This document shows, one piece after another, positions 22,435-34,335 of a stretch of 64,000 bases of DNA. The stretch covers positions 72,417,762 through 72,481,761 of the forward strand of contig OX439037.1 of NCBI GenBank assembly GCA_949317995.1. The letters are read 5' to 3'. The DNA is from Acholoe squamosa (Eukaryota; Annelida; Polychaeta; Phyllodocida; Polynoidae). The position numbers were made by a program, and so were the translations under genes. The notes under the pieces are model-generated. The model did no database searches. It saw only the letters and a list, made by a program, of their open reading frames with translations, and had not been told where the DNA came from. Every line of letters begins with the position of its first letter. The first letter of the stretch is position 1.

Positions 22435-24200
22435 CTCTTTATTAACATGTCCAGGTTCAAACTAGGACCGTCTTAGAAAAAAAAAGAACTCTGAGAGTGT
22501 GGTTAAACCCCAATAACGGAACGGGGTTATGACCAAAAAGGCACTGTAGAGGCCAGAATCGTGAGATAATAAAGGTTAAAGACCCCGGGGTTAAAGACTA
22601 CACCCAAAGAGTAAAGGTCATACCCTGAAATGCTAAAGGTGGTCGGGGTACATGGAAGTCTATTTGGAATGGAGTTGTTATCCTGGGTGTGATACCTAGA
22701 GCTCATGTAAACTTATCATTTTATGAATATATCCATATTTCTCTCACTTTTAATCTAAAATATATTCGGGTATCTCTATTCCCCCCCCCAGAGATATATA
22801 TCTAGCATAGGGGTTTTGCCCAAGGTGGGTTTGCCTAGTCGTCTAGAGCCGACTGCAGCCCCTGCCGTACAAATGTATTCTATATTTTATAAATGGGGAA
22901 TGGGAATATCTTTAATATAAATTGAGATATAATAATATAGATGTTTTCTTTCCTCCCCCCCTTTCCTTCTCCATATTTCCCTTTTCGCCTTTTAACTGAT
23001 TCCTTTAGTTCTTTCTGTCTGCTAAGACCTAATGAGATTTTATTACTAGTGTGGACTCTAGTATGCATGAAAGGCTAATGTTAGGTTATTAAATTTTGAC
23101 CACAGTTTTAGGGTCACACATCTAGAAATAGCTACTTGGATCAGGATTTACAGTCTAGATCGATGTACATTAGTATACAGCATCTAACTGTAGCTCAAAG
23201 AGCCGTTTACACGTCTAGGTAGACTTGCTCAGGTCTCTCAATTTTAATGGAAGATTGAAATAAAAATTGAAATGAATTAAAGTTTTAAACAGAAAAATTA
23301 AGAATACCTCTAGAGAATTGAGAACCCAGCAGCCAGAGGAGGATAGGTATGGGGGTAAAGTGGTGTTGGGAGGAAAGCTCAGGGACTGAAGCCAGTCTAA
23401 CGTCTAGGCAGTGGCACAGGTTCTATCTTTGGACTAGAACGCTGCGCCCTTGTCACGACTCTTCCCGGGGGCCGAATGCTACTTCTCCAAGCACAGCTAT
23501 GTCCTAGCCAGTTAGGGAATGCACTGAGCACATGTATAGGCTCAAATGGTCGGCTTGGAGAGTGGAGGTCAATGACATGTACCAACTGACCAACACTGAA
23601 CAATACACTTCTGTTCATGCATGATGATTAAAAAAAAAACAACAAAAAACAAGAAAAAAAACAAACAAACTCTAGAACGCGTGACAAGCTTTTTGTTGTC
23701 AAATATATTATTGCTTATCATTGATTCAACCATTTTGCATGGAGGGTGTAGACATCTCAAGGTATGTGGATGTCTCAAACTAAACCTAGCCTAAGTGGTC
23801 CGACAACATTAATGTGACTTTTAGATAGTCATTTTATTTTGCCTTAGACCACCACTTGAACTATACACATGACAGTGTACATTAATCACAACAGGTATCG
23901 ATTGATAACATTACATCGATAGTCCACTAGGCCTCTATCACAGAAATTTATATAGCAAATGTATGTCTCAATCGCGCGACAGAGGCCAAGTGGACTATGG
24001 GCGTTACTAGGAATTGGACCAAGATCGTGACTTACCCTCACCATATCATCTTCTTTATCCAAGATTGATGAGAACAATTTATTTGTGAAAGCTAGATAGC
24101 TCATAATCTCAAATATCTCGTCATGCACATGAGGTATTTACGCGGCTATTAATTTACCTCTTAACCCTTGAAGGACATGCTGGTGCCTCTAGTCTAGGGG
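22435..24200. other. Gene-free stretch
   Basis: Contains an A-rich AACAAAAAACAAG/AAACAAAC stretch at about 23630-23672 and short ORFs only. Nothing recognised. Confidence 0.35.
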
Positions 24201-24204
24201 CTTA

Positions 24205-24262
24205 TTAAGGTGTGCCTGTTCTATATATAGATATATCTATATATAGAGAAGGCACACCCTTA
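24205..24262. repeat. 58-bp palindrome (hairpin)
   Basis: TTAAGGTGTGCCTGTTCTAT..AGATAT is followed at once by its reverse complement ATATCTATATATAGAGAAGG..CACACCCTTA, with two or three mismatches and no loop. Confidence 0.75.
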
Positions 24263-24627
24263 TTGGTGGTGGGGTTGTGTAGAATGGTCTGAAATGGAAG
24301 ATCGCTTCTGCTCAGAAAAAAGCTATGAAGAGGTAAATTATCTCTCCAATCTATCTTCTATCTAATGCTTGTCATCTAATGCTTTTTTTCAAAATATTTA
24401 TGAAAAATGTGTTTTCATGAGGGTTAAGGTTAAATTCCTAACTTCAAATAAAAAGGACAGAGGTTTGCCCCTTATAACATCCCGTGGCTAAGAGGGCTCG
24501 GTTTCCACTACAATGTTATTGGTCTAGGGGTTCAAGAGTTAAAATTGATTCTCTGTATGGCCCTAGATGGCCTGCAGGTCACATTCAAGAAATTATATCT
24601 TACACACACCTGTGTATGACAGTATTA

Positions 24628-24787
24628 GGGCCGATTCATTTATTGCCAGGTGGGGGGGGGGGGGCTTGTTAGATATAGGGGGGTGGGTGGGTCATTTTGA
24701 AAAAGAGCCCCTTTGTGGGGGGGGGGGGGGCAAAACCCAATTAATCTTCACACGCAATAAATGTGTTGGCAATAAATGCCTCGGCCC
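24628..24787. mobile_element. MITE family B, 160-bp copy with TTA duplication
   Basis: GGGCCGATTCATTTATTGCC on the left and GGCAATAAATGCCTCGGCCC on the right are inverted with two mismatches. TTA is directly repeated at 24625-24627 and 24788-24790. G-runs, CATTTTGAAAAA and CAAAACCCAAT match the 6164-6485 copy. The 3-bp TTA duplication points to Harbinger-like mobilisation. Confidence 0.8.
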
Positions 24788-25348
24788 TTAATAATCGATA
24801 CCACAGAATAGACAGCCTTTTATTGAAAGTCCAGCCACTGAATGATTTTGCTGATATTAGATACACGATATTCAGCCAGATCTAATAAGAGATCTAATAA
24901 AATCCCTAACAGGAACGCCAGACACAGTGTGTGAATATTAAAAAGGCCTTTTTCACAGAACCATATCTGTGAGGGCCGGGTGTGAGGGTCATTGGTAGCT
25001 ATTAATTAGAGCTCCCTATCTGTGTGCTGTGTTAATGATAAACATCCGTGCCTTTAAATATCGCATATAAACCATGGATTACTGAGGATTATTCCTGAAA
25101 CAAGGGCTTTTTGGGCATTCTTAGAGTAGGGGTGCACTTCATATGCCAGGCATTATATCATATTGAATTATCTAATGGTTGTACAAAACATAGGCCTATC
25201 ATAATACCCCACGTATAAGACGTAGCTCAAATATGAGGAAACTGTTCAAAATCAGGCCCCATGTGCGCATTTTAGCACCGCTTCATTAGGGATCGTGCTT
25301 TTTACAAGAGGTGCGCATTATACGTTAGACATTACAGTACTCCATCTA

Positions 25349-25639
25349 CCTTAATCTCCCTCGTATAAGGCGCAGCCCATGTATAAGGCGCACCTAGAGT
25401 TTTGGAAAATTCTCAAAAAAAATGAAAAATTCATAACTTTGGTTCTACTGAATGAATTTTCAAAATTCAAAAACCTATGTGTAGCTTGGGCCACCCTGGA
25501 CCCTCCTGGGCCCCCTTATGTCCTATTATGACCAAAGGGGCATGTAAGATATCAAAAGAAAGGTCTTGGTGTCCCCTTGTGGATCCAATGAGAACTAACC
25601 CCCCCATATAAGACGCGCCTTATACGCGGGAGATTACGG
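25349..25639. mobile_element. 291-bp Tc1/mariner-like MITE
   Basis: The left end CCTTAATCTCCCTCGTATAA(GGCGC) and the right end, read in reverse (CCGTAATCTCCCGCGTATAA), match over 25 bp with two differences. TA lies at both edges (25347-25348 and 25640-25641), as in Tc1/mariner. A diverged relative lies at about 25196-25341 (CCCCACGTATAAGACG .. GCATTATACGTTAGACATTAC). Confidence 0.7.
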
Positions 25640-26469
25640 TATTCATTATGTGCGATATGTCTACTATGTTTTGTCAGTGTGCCTTATTACCTCATAGGTA
25701 AGGATATTAATTATCGTCTGTAGTCAGCAAGTTTAAAACTACATTAAAAGTTTTAAACTACATTTAAGTGCAAAGTATTTTAAGTGCTACCTACCTCAAC
25801 TTTATGGACCATGTTACCGGAAACACAGCTTTTTTTTTTGGCTTAAGCAGGGTGAGAAAAGATAGGTAGAAGGAAGTTTACTTGCAGAAAACAATGTTCG
25901 TAGTAGAAACCAATATCATGATAAGTGACGATGGGTAAGCTTATTTTCTTTTTCCATTTGTTATTCTTTCTCCCTACTGACTGGGCGAAGTCCTTCTAAT
26001 CATCCATGTGTACATGGGCCCTGCCATTGGAAATAGTCACACCTTTAGATTAAACTTCCCTTACTGTTAGGACAGGGATGCTTTGAAATAAAACAAACTC
26101 TATGACACAGATAGGGTGATGTGTCCTACGCTCATGTGGCTTATTAATAATAGGAATCCCTTAGAATGGAGGGACACATTTTTAATTAAAGTGACATTGC
26201 CAGAAGACATGTCTCCTGATATGTCTGGCACCCCCTCATTATCTGTGTTAATTTGCTGTTGTTTCTGTCACATTGAGATTATTATACCTAGAGGAGGGAG
26301 CATTGCATGCACTATAAGGCTGAAAATGTGGTTTCAAAGAGATGTAGTACCCCTATATTCAAAATGCTAGAATCTGAATTCATTCAATTTCAGTCAGAGA
26401 TGGGTGCACTCTTAATAGATTTGTGTTTTATAGCAGCCTCTAGAAAATGACTATTGAATATACCAGGGA

Positions 26470-26640
26470 TTCTGGTAAAACTGAACAGTGGACCACTGTA
26501 ATCATATTGCAGTGAAGCAGTGTAGTTTCTATGATAAAGCCCCAGTTGGCAGCACGGTAGCACAAGGAATCTCTGAAAATATTTGTGGATCTTTGTCACT
26601 TTTGGGACAAGGATTTTGCCGTTATTTTGACTTCCGGGTA
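26470..26640 (+). repeat. Old ~200-bp interspersed repeat R, copy 1
   Basis: Blocks CTGAACAGTGGACCACTGTAA, ATTGCAGTGAAGCAGTGTAG, TTTCTATGATAAAGCCCCAG, GGTAGCACAAGGAATCTCTG and TTTGGGACAAGG..CCGTTATTTTGAC recur at about 45463, 48270 and 63490 (+) and at about 49715 and 63240 (-). Confidence 0.6.
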
Positions 26641-26644
26641 CATT

Positions 26645-27285
26645 AGTTTACAGTAAATTGTCTGAGGTTGTTGTTTCAACATTTGTATATATATTTTTGT
26701 ATGCACCAGCATTGAATTGTGTTACAAACGCTGTGGACACGACTCCATATAAATTCATAGATATTTCCCAAGTGGCCGGATAACAGTGAAAACACTCTAG
26801 CGTTTCTCAATAAGTTTCAATACACTTTTCTGAACAAATATGAAAGCACCTGGAAGCCTATTATCATGAGAAATTGCACACCAAAAACAGCTTTCCTTGT
26901 TGTTGCGGATTAGTATTCAGAAATGTGTTTCTAATTTAAAAGCAAACTAGTGTCTTTAAATCTCCCCTGCGGACATGGGGGAAATTGCAATATTCTCCAA
27001 ATAAAACTCTTTGCGTGGATCGATTTCATTGGTGGATAGAATCTCTTGTGCTCGGCTTAAATTCTTGATATTTTTAACAGTTGTAATATTATGTGTCAGA
27101 GATGGGTGTGTTCAGATTTCTGATGGAAAAGAACTACTGTCTACAGTTAGACATACCAGTGGGGGCGGGATAGCTGAAAAAGTGTGGGGGTGAGCTGTGT
27201 AAATTCTTCTTTATTTCAATAAGTTTACAGTGAAATCTGAAAAGGTGTGGGGAATGATGCATCACCCACACATCCCTAAGGCCTA
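26645..27285. other. Gene-free stretch
   Basis: Nothing recognised apart from short ORFs. Confidence 0.3.
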
Positions 27286-27288
27286 AAA

Positions 27289-27666
27289 AAGGTTTGTTTC
27301 CAGTTACCCGACCGATCCTAGTAAAACAGGGCCGATCATGGAATTATTTTTTTCTATTTTGTGATTCTTTTGATTTTTTGGCAATTTTTAACAATTTTTA
27401 ACGATTCTTCCCGTAATTTTTATATTTTTTCATCAATTTTTCGTGGAGCTTATCTAGATCTCCATCTATTGGTATAGAGTTCATAACATTCATTCATATC
27501 TTTTATATGTGCTTCACATTTCTTGTGTTTTTCATAATTCTACTGTAATATCATAGAATCCAACATGTCTGCCCATACATTTCTATACAAAATCAAAAAA
27601 AAAAAGAAAAAGAAATCCGACCTACCGGCCCTAGATGTTTGAGGCATGTAACTGGAAACACACCTT
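27289..27666. mobile_element. 378-bp inverted-repeat element (GTTTCCAGTTAC ends)
   Basis: The left AAGGTTTGTTTCCAGTTAC (27289-27307) and right GTAACTGGAAACACACCTT (27648-27666) differ at one position when inverted. Subterminal GGGCCGAT..CGACC and GACCTACCGGCCC blocks are also roughly inverted. The interior is T-rich and non-coding. A possible eroded right end occurs at about 25814-25836. Confidence 0.6.
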
Positions 27667-28013
27667 ATAATTTTTTTTTGGCCTGAGGCTTCGCCACCAC
27701 TGAATATATTATATGGCTGTACATTCTATGGTCATATAGGGCGTTAATCTATAAACCCCTGCGCCCACTATGCTACTTTAATATCATGAACAACTGCATC
27801 ATATATAATTCTATTATGTGTAGTTTAAATTCACACTGCCGACCATACAGCGTCGAAAGTCTCTCGCAGAATCGGCATGATGCATGGATGCATAGTCATC
27901 GAGAGCATTGAGAATATTGTACTTAAAAGGGCAAATTCCAATATTTGATGCAATTTGCTAGTCTGCGAATTTCAATTGCATCGTCGTGCACATGCATTAT
28001 GGTATTGGTGCAG

Positions 28014-28159
28014 CAGGGGCGTAGGAAGCAAATTTTTATTTGGGGGCCCAGGGGTCTCGGTTGGGGGGCCTGCTATATTTTTATATAGGCTTATATAGGG
28101 AACCTCCTCATTATTGGGTGGGGCCCAGGCCCCCCTGGCCCCCTTTTCCTACGCCCCTG
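28014..28159. mobile_element. 146-bp MITE with CAGGGGCGTAGGAA ends
   Basis: CAGGGGCGTAGGAA at the left and TTCCTACGCCCCTG at the right are perfect inverted repeats, a hAT-MITE type terminus. The interior holds GGGGGCCCAGGGGTC and GGGGCCCAGGCCCCCC. The 23-bp satellite begins exactly at its right end. Confidence 0.65.
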
Positions 28160-28411
28160 CGGCACCCCACCTAATAATAAAGCGGCACCTCACCTGATAA
28201 TAAAGCGGCACCCCACCTAATAATAAAGCGGCACTCCACCTTATAATAAAGCTGCACCCCACCTGATAATAAAGTGGCACCCCACCTAATAATTAAGCGG
28301 CACCCCACCTAATAATAAAGCGGCATCCCACCTGATAATAAAGTGGCACCCCACCTAATAATAAAGCGGCACTCCACCTAATAATAAAGCAGCACCCCAC
28401 TTAATAATAAA
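28159..28411. repeat. Minisatellite, 23-bp unit x 11
   Basis: The unit is GCGGCACCCCACCTAATAATAAA. 253 bp is exactly 11 units, with occasional C/T, A/G and AATAAT/AATAATTA changes. The first unit overlaps the terminal CTGCGG of the adjoining MITE. Confidence 0.9.
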
Positions 28412-28414
28412 TCC

Positions 28415-29960
28415 TCCAGTGACATTGAGCTTTGCACAGTTACAGCCTGTGTACAGGCCTAACTGTACAAATGGTGAAAGCCAAGCAGAAAACATGAACC
28501 ACGCATTCCACCATATGGATCACCTTTTCCGCTTGGTTGCACACAAATATAGTGACAAATAAAGGCATATAGTTAGTTGTATATAAAGGTTTTCATTTCT
28601 GAAGGATGAAGTATGGGTTTGCATTGTCACAAACTGGATAACAATTGGATAACCATGACTGAGACAGGAACCAACACTGAGGCCGTAACAGGTGTAAGTT
28701 CCTTATAAAATCCCATGTATCTGTTGCAACGGACCTTCAATGTAAATACATTTCATTTTTGCTGAATCAGGCTAGGCCACCGATCCGGAACCCCCTCGTC
28801 ACAATGGGAAAATGAATATGGCATCTTAAATATATACAGTTCTATGATAATACTAAAGGGATTGACGTGGGTGCCTTGAGAATACCAACAGGGAAGTCTA
28901 AACCTTCGTATACTAAACCCCCAGAAAGAAATAGAAAAAAAACTATTATGTCAACCTCTTTGGTCTACACTCAAGAAAGTATATTTCTTATCTATAGCTT
29001 TCCATACTTACCTCGAGGGTATAGACCAATTTACGTCATACCTTGCCCTGGTAGTCCAGGTGTATATACATGTAATTCAAGTGGAGTTGACACAACTATC
29101 AACTTCGCCTCTCAATTATCCCCAATCTCACTTACCCCAAATACTGAGAAATAAAGGACATTTTACACATTACTCCTCATCTATATTTACAGCCAGTGCC
29201 TTTATGATAAACTTGAAGACTTCAAATCTATGTAATTAATACGCCATGTCTATTGGTCGCCACGATGCAGGGATCCAGCCTTGGAAAGTAGGCCTATCTC
29301 ACCACAGGGTTGGCATGATATTCCAATGCAGTGCATCCCCACGAACATGGATCATAATTGTGGCCCCTAAAGAGCAAACATTCAATGTATTTTGCTAGCT
29401 GGCATATGTATTCATCCATCCCAATGAAATACTAAAGCCAATATTAGAAGATGGCCAAAATCATAAATTAGATCATAATGACATCACGCTCTTTTACAAT
29501 ATTAGAGAATTCATGAATTAGATTACATCATATTCCTCTATACATACATAAACCACAGGGACCTAGCCTGGTTGGCAAGGTGTGGCAGGGAGTGCGGGGG
29601 CGTCCTCATGTGTGTCGTTCTGGTTGGTGGTGTTGGGTGCTGGGAGTAGGTGAGGGATGGTCTTAATATTAATCACGTCTGTTAAGTTCTGTAGGTCTAC
29701 AGCACACAGAGCTTCATTGGGAGTAACTACATGTGAGTTGCTATTTTCTCATTAATATCGTTTATGGTCACACAGGTGCAGTAGATTGTCCGTCCTTTCT
29801 GTTTATGGTGGGTGTCTGTAGTTAGATATTGGCCCAGCTTAATCTGTCCAGTTATAGTAATAGGCAGAGATCTGCGTATGTCCTATACAATCTAGGCTCC
29901 TCTACTGAAGGACAAACCATGGACAAACAGAGACACATGCATCCATGTGTGACTAATTAC
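28415..29960. other. Gene-free stretch
   Basis: A 95-codon + strand ORF (28867-29154) ends just before AATAAAGG. It has no recognisable domain or splice support, and I leave it unassigned. Confidence 0.35.
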
Positions 29961-29965
29961 TGCAA

Positions 29966-29974
29966 GGAGAGAGA

Positions 29975-30034
<60 letters not shown>

Positions 30035-30038
30035 GAGG
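29966..30038. repeat. (GA)n microsatellite
   Basis: Nearly uninterrupted GA dinucleotides with two GT interruptions. An ORF through it encodes only an RE-repeat and is not a gene. Confidence 0.95.
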
Positions 30039-30477
30039 GCGGAGAAGATGATAATACCTATTTAGGTAAATTGATAATCATCACTTCCTTGCGTCCTAGT
30101 GATCATTATTTTGGCTACGTCCACCATACTTACAAGTTAAAATGAAACCCTGCACATGATTTATAACCATGTGGGCAGTGGACCATACACCCCTCCATGG
30201 TTACTAGAGCAATTACAGTTCCTATACCACTTCTTAATAATAGGGCAAGGGCCATCTCTACCATCGAATCCTACTAATGAGTGGGGCGTGGGCATATAAT
30301 GATGGACGATCTGGAGAAAAAAAAGATTACTTTCAACAGAGAGAATATCTTCCTGATTTGAAAACTTAAATATAGAACTGAAATAGCTAACAATAGAACA
30401 TATACCAGTAAACATCGGCCCAGATGGAAACTAGAGAAGAGGTGATACCATTTTCACGCACTAGAAAGCACGGCAAG

Positions 30478-32001
30478 TAGAGTAGCCATGGGTATTACTG
30501 GCATGGGGGCTATTACTGGCACCTTAGCATTGTGCAGCAATATGCAAATGGGTTTTTACATTTCTTTTCAATATAAGCCCATTCTTTAGACCTTTCTCTC
30601 TCAGCCTATGTGCAGAATAGTGAGAAAATCAGGTTTGTAGGTAATGGTATTTCCCATTGATTTTGCAGTTGCTGATTCACCAACCAGCAGAAATGAGGTT
30701 TTATGGCTTTTGCTAACTTTGTGCTCAACTTGATGCCACTGTTTACCCCATTCAAATTGAATCTCAGAACAACTTAAGAGATATTTCCTATACCTAGTAA
30801 TGTCCTTTGCCTCCCAAAACAGTCATTTTGAAATCATTGTCAATAATGGTGGATTTGAAAGGGGGTGCCAGTAATACCAACAACTCTGCATAGTTGTTGG
30901 TATTAATGGCACCCTATCATTCTGCTGTGTAGTTGACATTGTTACAGGGTACATATTACATATTTTCTCTCCATTTGTCACTGGACTGTACATGTTTCAT
31001 AGATTATCAAGTTTCTTCTTATACATTCTTGTTTTTTTCCCTATAGATATAGGGTAATTAAGGAATAGGGCACACAGAAGGGGAGCGGGTCTGCATGAAG
31101 ACCAGGGTTAGCCTGAGGTCTTTTTTTAGGAATAGATTCTCTCCTTCTAAGTGGCTTTATTCCTGTTATAACAAGGTGTCAGAAGATAGCGCTGCCCTGC
31201 ATTATTAGATCATAGATTCACGGCCACCAAAATAATTGCACAGCAGACTCAATAGCGGAGTTGTGGATCTATCGAACTGCCATGCCTATATAACCCAATT
31301 TATATATATTCATGGCAAGAAAACATCCCTGTCCAACCATATCTCTCCTCACTCTATTCCTACAAAATAGAAACCAATAATATTCTTGGTTTCTTGAACA
31401 GATGCACCGCAGCTGTGTTATAAACACAGCTATGAGCAGGTTGGTGTGCAATTGATTCTGTATGAGAATCTAGGCCCCTCTCATGATTGAGGCTATGGGC
31501 ATTATAATTATATGCAGGCTGATTAATGTAACCCAAAAGCTGCACTATCAACTATAATTGATCATTGTTTCTTGCAATGGTCTCATGAAATCAGTTGTAG
31601 GAAGAAGAATTTTGATATTGGCAGTTTCCAGAATATTCTGATACCTTCCGATGGCATTCACAACTATTTTTACATACATTTGGGCTACCTTCATCTCAAT
31701 CCAGATATCAAAATAGATTGGCAGATCCTCGGTATGGTAGTTATGAGACAGGTGCCTCAGCTTTACAACAGCTAAAGCTCGGGATGCCGGTAATACATAC
31801 ATCTATGCCCACACCTGTGCCAGTAATACCCACAAAATGTCTAGTTGAATCATGATCAAACAATTGAATATATTACAGTCAATTTTCTCTTATATCCCAT
31901 GGATAATGTGTTAAAGGCCTTTCTTTATTCACTTGTAAAAAAAAATTTGAAAAATCTGATGAAATGCCCTTAAGGTGCCAGTAATACCCATTGCTACTCT
32001 A
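30478..32001. mobile_element. 1.5-kb foldback/inverted-repeat element with GGTGCCAGTAATACC motifs
   Basis: The left end TAGAGTAGCCATGGGTATTA(CTGGCA) is matched in reverse at the right end (TGCCAGTAATACCCATTGCTACTCTA). GGTGCCAGTAATACC recurs inside in both orientations (30508-30523, 30864, 31815), including a hairpin at 30864-30913. No transposase was recognised. The target duplication is unclear. Confidence 0.55.
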
Positions 32002-32930
32002 GACTTGAGACCCGGACAGAAATTGCACGACCTCTTTAGCTAAGACCTTTGACATTCTCTCCAGGACTACTCCTTCCCCAGGCCTCCCTTAGTATGACCC
32101 TTGAGGTCTTATTTCTCCTGGTGAGTGGTTGATCAGGAGGACTGGACTAGGCAAAAAGTAACATGATACAGGAAAATGGGCCAATAGAAAGGAAATCAGC
32201 CTAGATGTCAGGGCAGATCTTTATAGGCGGTATCCACTAATGACAGTCCACAGAGATGTTGGCTTTCGGAATTATGTCTGACTTCGGAAACTTCTCAGTG
32301 CAATCGATATTATATACCCAGACACTCAAAGTTCCTTTCATAGGTCAACTTTTCTTTTCAGTATTTTTCATTTTTCAAAGAATTCAGAATCTCTACCTAT
32401 TTCAATTTTCCTCTTCCTATACCCATGGGGATCATTAAATATAATTGCTGTATGGAGAGCTTGATCGAGAAGTAAGGAAGGTTGTGTTGGAGAGACACGC
32501 GCTGTTTCCTTTTCCGGTAGTGGGGCCGGAAAAGGAAAGGGGGTAGTGAGTAAGAGCGTGTGAAGGGTGCCCCTGGTGTGTGCATGAGGAACTAATTTAG
32601 TCCCCACTCTCCTTTGTCCACCCAGAAATGAATATATTTTTACCAAATCAAGCCTGTTTTGGTCATTTTGGACCAAAATATGACAACACTAGGCCACAAG
32701 TTGTATGTTTGTGCTGTTGGAAAAAAAAGTTTCTAGTCCCCACTCTCCTTTGTCCACACAAAAGCACATGGCTGTTGTGTGCTGTATAACGAAGTGGTCA
32801 TTATATGTACAAGAGGGGAGGTGGTGGGTTTCCATTGATGTGGGAAAACTACCTAACAGCATTAAGATTCTTTTACTGCCCCTCACATAGAACTGATTTT
32901 GCAAAACGAGCCCCCCCCAAATTAGGTTAT

Positions 32931-33094
32931 AGGCGACCGCAGACGGGCCAGATTCGATCGGTAACCAGGGAGTACCGACCCGATCTGATCGGGGTGATCA
33001 AACTTGTTTGATATTGACCAACTGGATCGGACGTCCACGCAGACGCTTCCGATCGTCAGGATGTCGACCCAGTCGGGCCCGTCTGCGGTCACCT
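32931..33094. mobile_element. MITE family C, 164 bp, TAT target duplication
   Basis: AGGCGACCGCAGACGGGCC at the left and GGGCCCGTCTGCGGTCACCT at the right are inverted repeats. TAT is repeated at 32928-32930 and 33095-33097. The whole element is nearly palindromic and rich in CGATCGG-type sequence. The overlapping ORFs read through it by chance. Confidence 0.75.
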
Positions 33095-33231
33095 TATGGG
33101 TTGGACCAGTCTACAGTTGTTTTTATTGTGACTGACCTGCGCAAGTGGGAGTGGGGGGGGACTTTTGCCTACAAAAGCTATGACATGTGAGGAGCACAGA
33201 ATACCATATATGACTTTTAGTTTACTACTAA

Positions 33232-33548
33232 GGGAGTGGTCATTATTTATCAACAGGGGGGGAGGGTGGGTTTGAGGGGGGGGGCGTAAAATTTTCAGAC
33301 CCCTCCCGAGGGGGGGCTAAAAAAATGTTGACCCCTCTTGAGGGGGGGGGCTAAAAAAATTCACCCTCTGTTTAGCAAAAAAGCCCACGCGCTACTATAG
33401 ATCAAAGAGGGGCGCGAAAACTCTCCGCGCCTCCGGCGCGGGGGGGGCGCAAAAAATTTTAACTGCCGTCGAGGGGGGGCGTAAAAAAATTCCGCGCGTC
33501 CGCGCGAAAACCCACCACCCCCCCTGTTGATAAATAATGACCACTCCC
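33232..33548. mobile_element. MITE family A, complete 317-bp copy, TAA duplication
   Basis: GGGAGTGGTCATTATTTATC at the left and its exact reverse complement at the right. TAA is repeated at 33229-33231 and 33549-33551. The interior matches the 9091-9405 copy closely (GCGTAAAATTTTCAGACCCC, CTCTCCGCGCCTCCGGCGCG). Confidence 0.85.
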
Positions 33549-33607
33549 TAAAAGAGGGATAGCATGGCGATTTTCAAAGCCCCCTTTAAAATGTCGTTCT
33601 ACTGTTA

Positions 33608-33773
33608 AGCTGACCGCAGACGGGCCTGACTGGATCGGCCGATCGGGAAGTCGGGAAGGTCTGCGGAGGACGTCCGGTCCAGTCTGTCAATATCAAACAT
33701 GTTCGATGTCCCCCGATCCGATCGGCTACCCTTCCCTAACTACCGACCGAATCGGCCCTGTCTGCGGTCGCCT
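33608..33773. mobile_element. MITE family C, 166 bp, TTA target duplication
   Basis: AGCTGACCGCAGACGGGCC at the left and GGCCCTGTCTGCGGTCGCCT at the right. TTA is repeated at 33605-33607 and 33774-33776. Same palindromic interior type as 32931-33094. Confidence 0.75.
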
Positions 33774-33914
33774 TTACCGGGTACTAGCTGGTACCGTATA
33801 CAAAAACAAGGGTACCGGCACCGGTCCCGGTACCTGCATCAATTACGCGTTTCTGCATGCGTGCCAATGATGTTCATGTTAGCAAATCCTGAAGCTGTGG
33901 TTTGGGTTTGCCAA

Positions 33915-34335
33915 CAAGATTCAAGATTCAAGATTCAAGATTCAAGATGGCTTTATTGACTAATGTACAGGTACACTTATGTCAGCACCAGGTTTTCATT
34001 TACAATGTTGTAGACAGATTTTATATATGAGTATATACAGTTCACAGCCCCTGGCCTTTTAGATGATTTGCAATATGGGGCCACTGCTAGTATTTGAGAA
34101 AGTTTCCTAGTGTCATCGTGTCTTTTATAGTAATCAACGAACTTGAGGTATTTTGTTTCAAACACTGACCGTGCGTTTCTCATCTCGGGCATGTTACAAT
34201 GTAAGAAGACACATGATTGACATCTTGCACAGCATTACAGAATGTGCACTTAGAATTGACAGGTTTCTTTCCTCTATATCTTCTTGACAGGCTGTCAAGT
34301 GTACAGTTATTGTCAGTCAGTACATCCACTTTGGG
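33915..34335 (-). pseudogene. 3' fragment of a non-LTR retrotransposon (LINE), frameshifted
   Basis: On the minus strand the sequence reads a Cys-rich C-terminal segment (KCTFCNAVQDVNH), then after a frameshift near 34205 FLHCNMPEMRNARSVF. The CxxC...H....C spacing and the 'H-x-FLHC' pattern fit the zinc-binding region at the end of many LINE reverse-transcriptase polyproteins. It continues to a 3' end with CAATAAAGCCATC and a (TTGAATC)n tail at about 33950-33915. The catalytic RT core is absent (5'-truncated) and the frame is broken, so it is a dead copy. Its 5' end abuts a MITE family B half at 34336. The LINE clade is not assigned. Confidence 0.65.

Noticed and set aside
29829..30065. 78-codon ORF rich in Arg-Glu
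   Set aside because: Produced by the (GA)n microsatellite.
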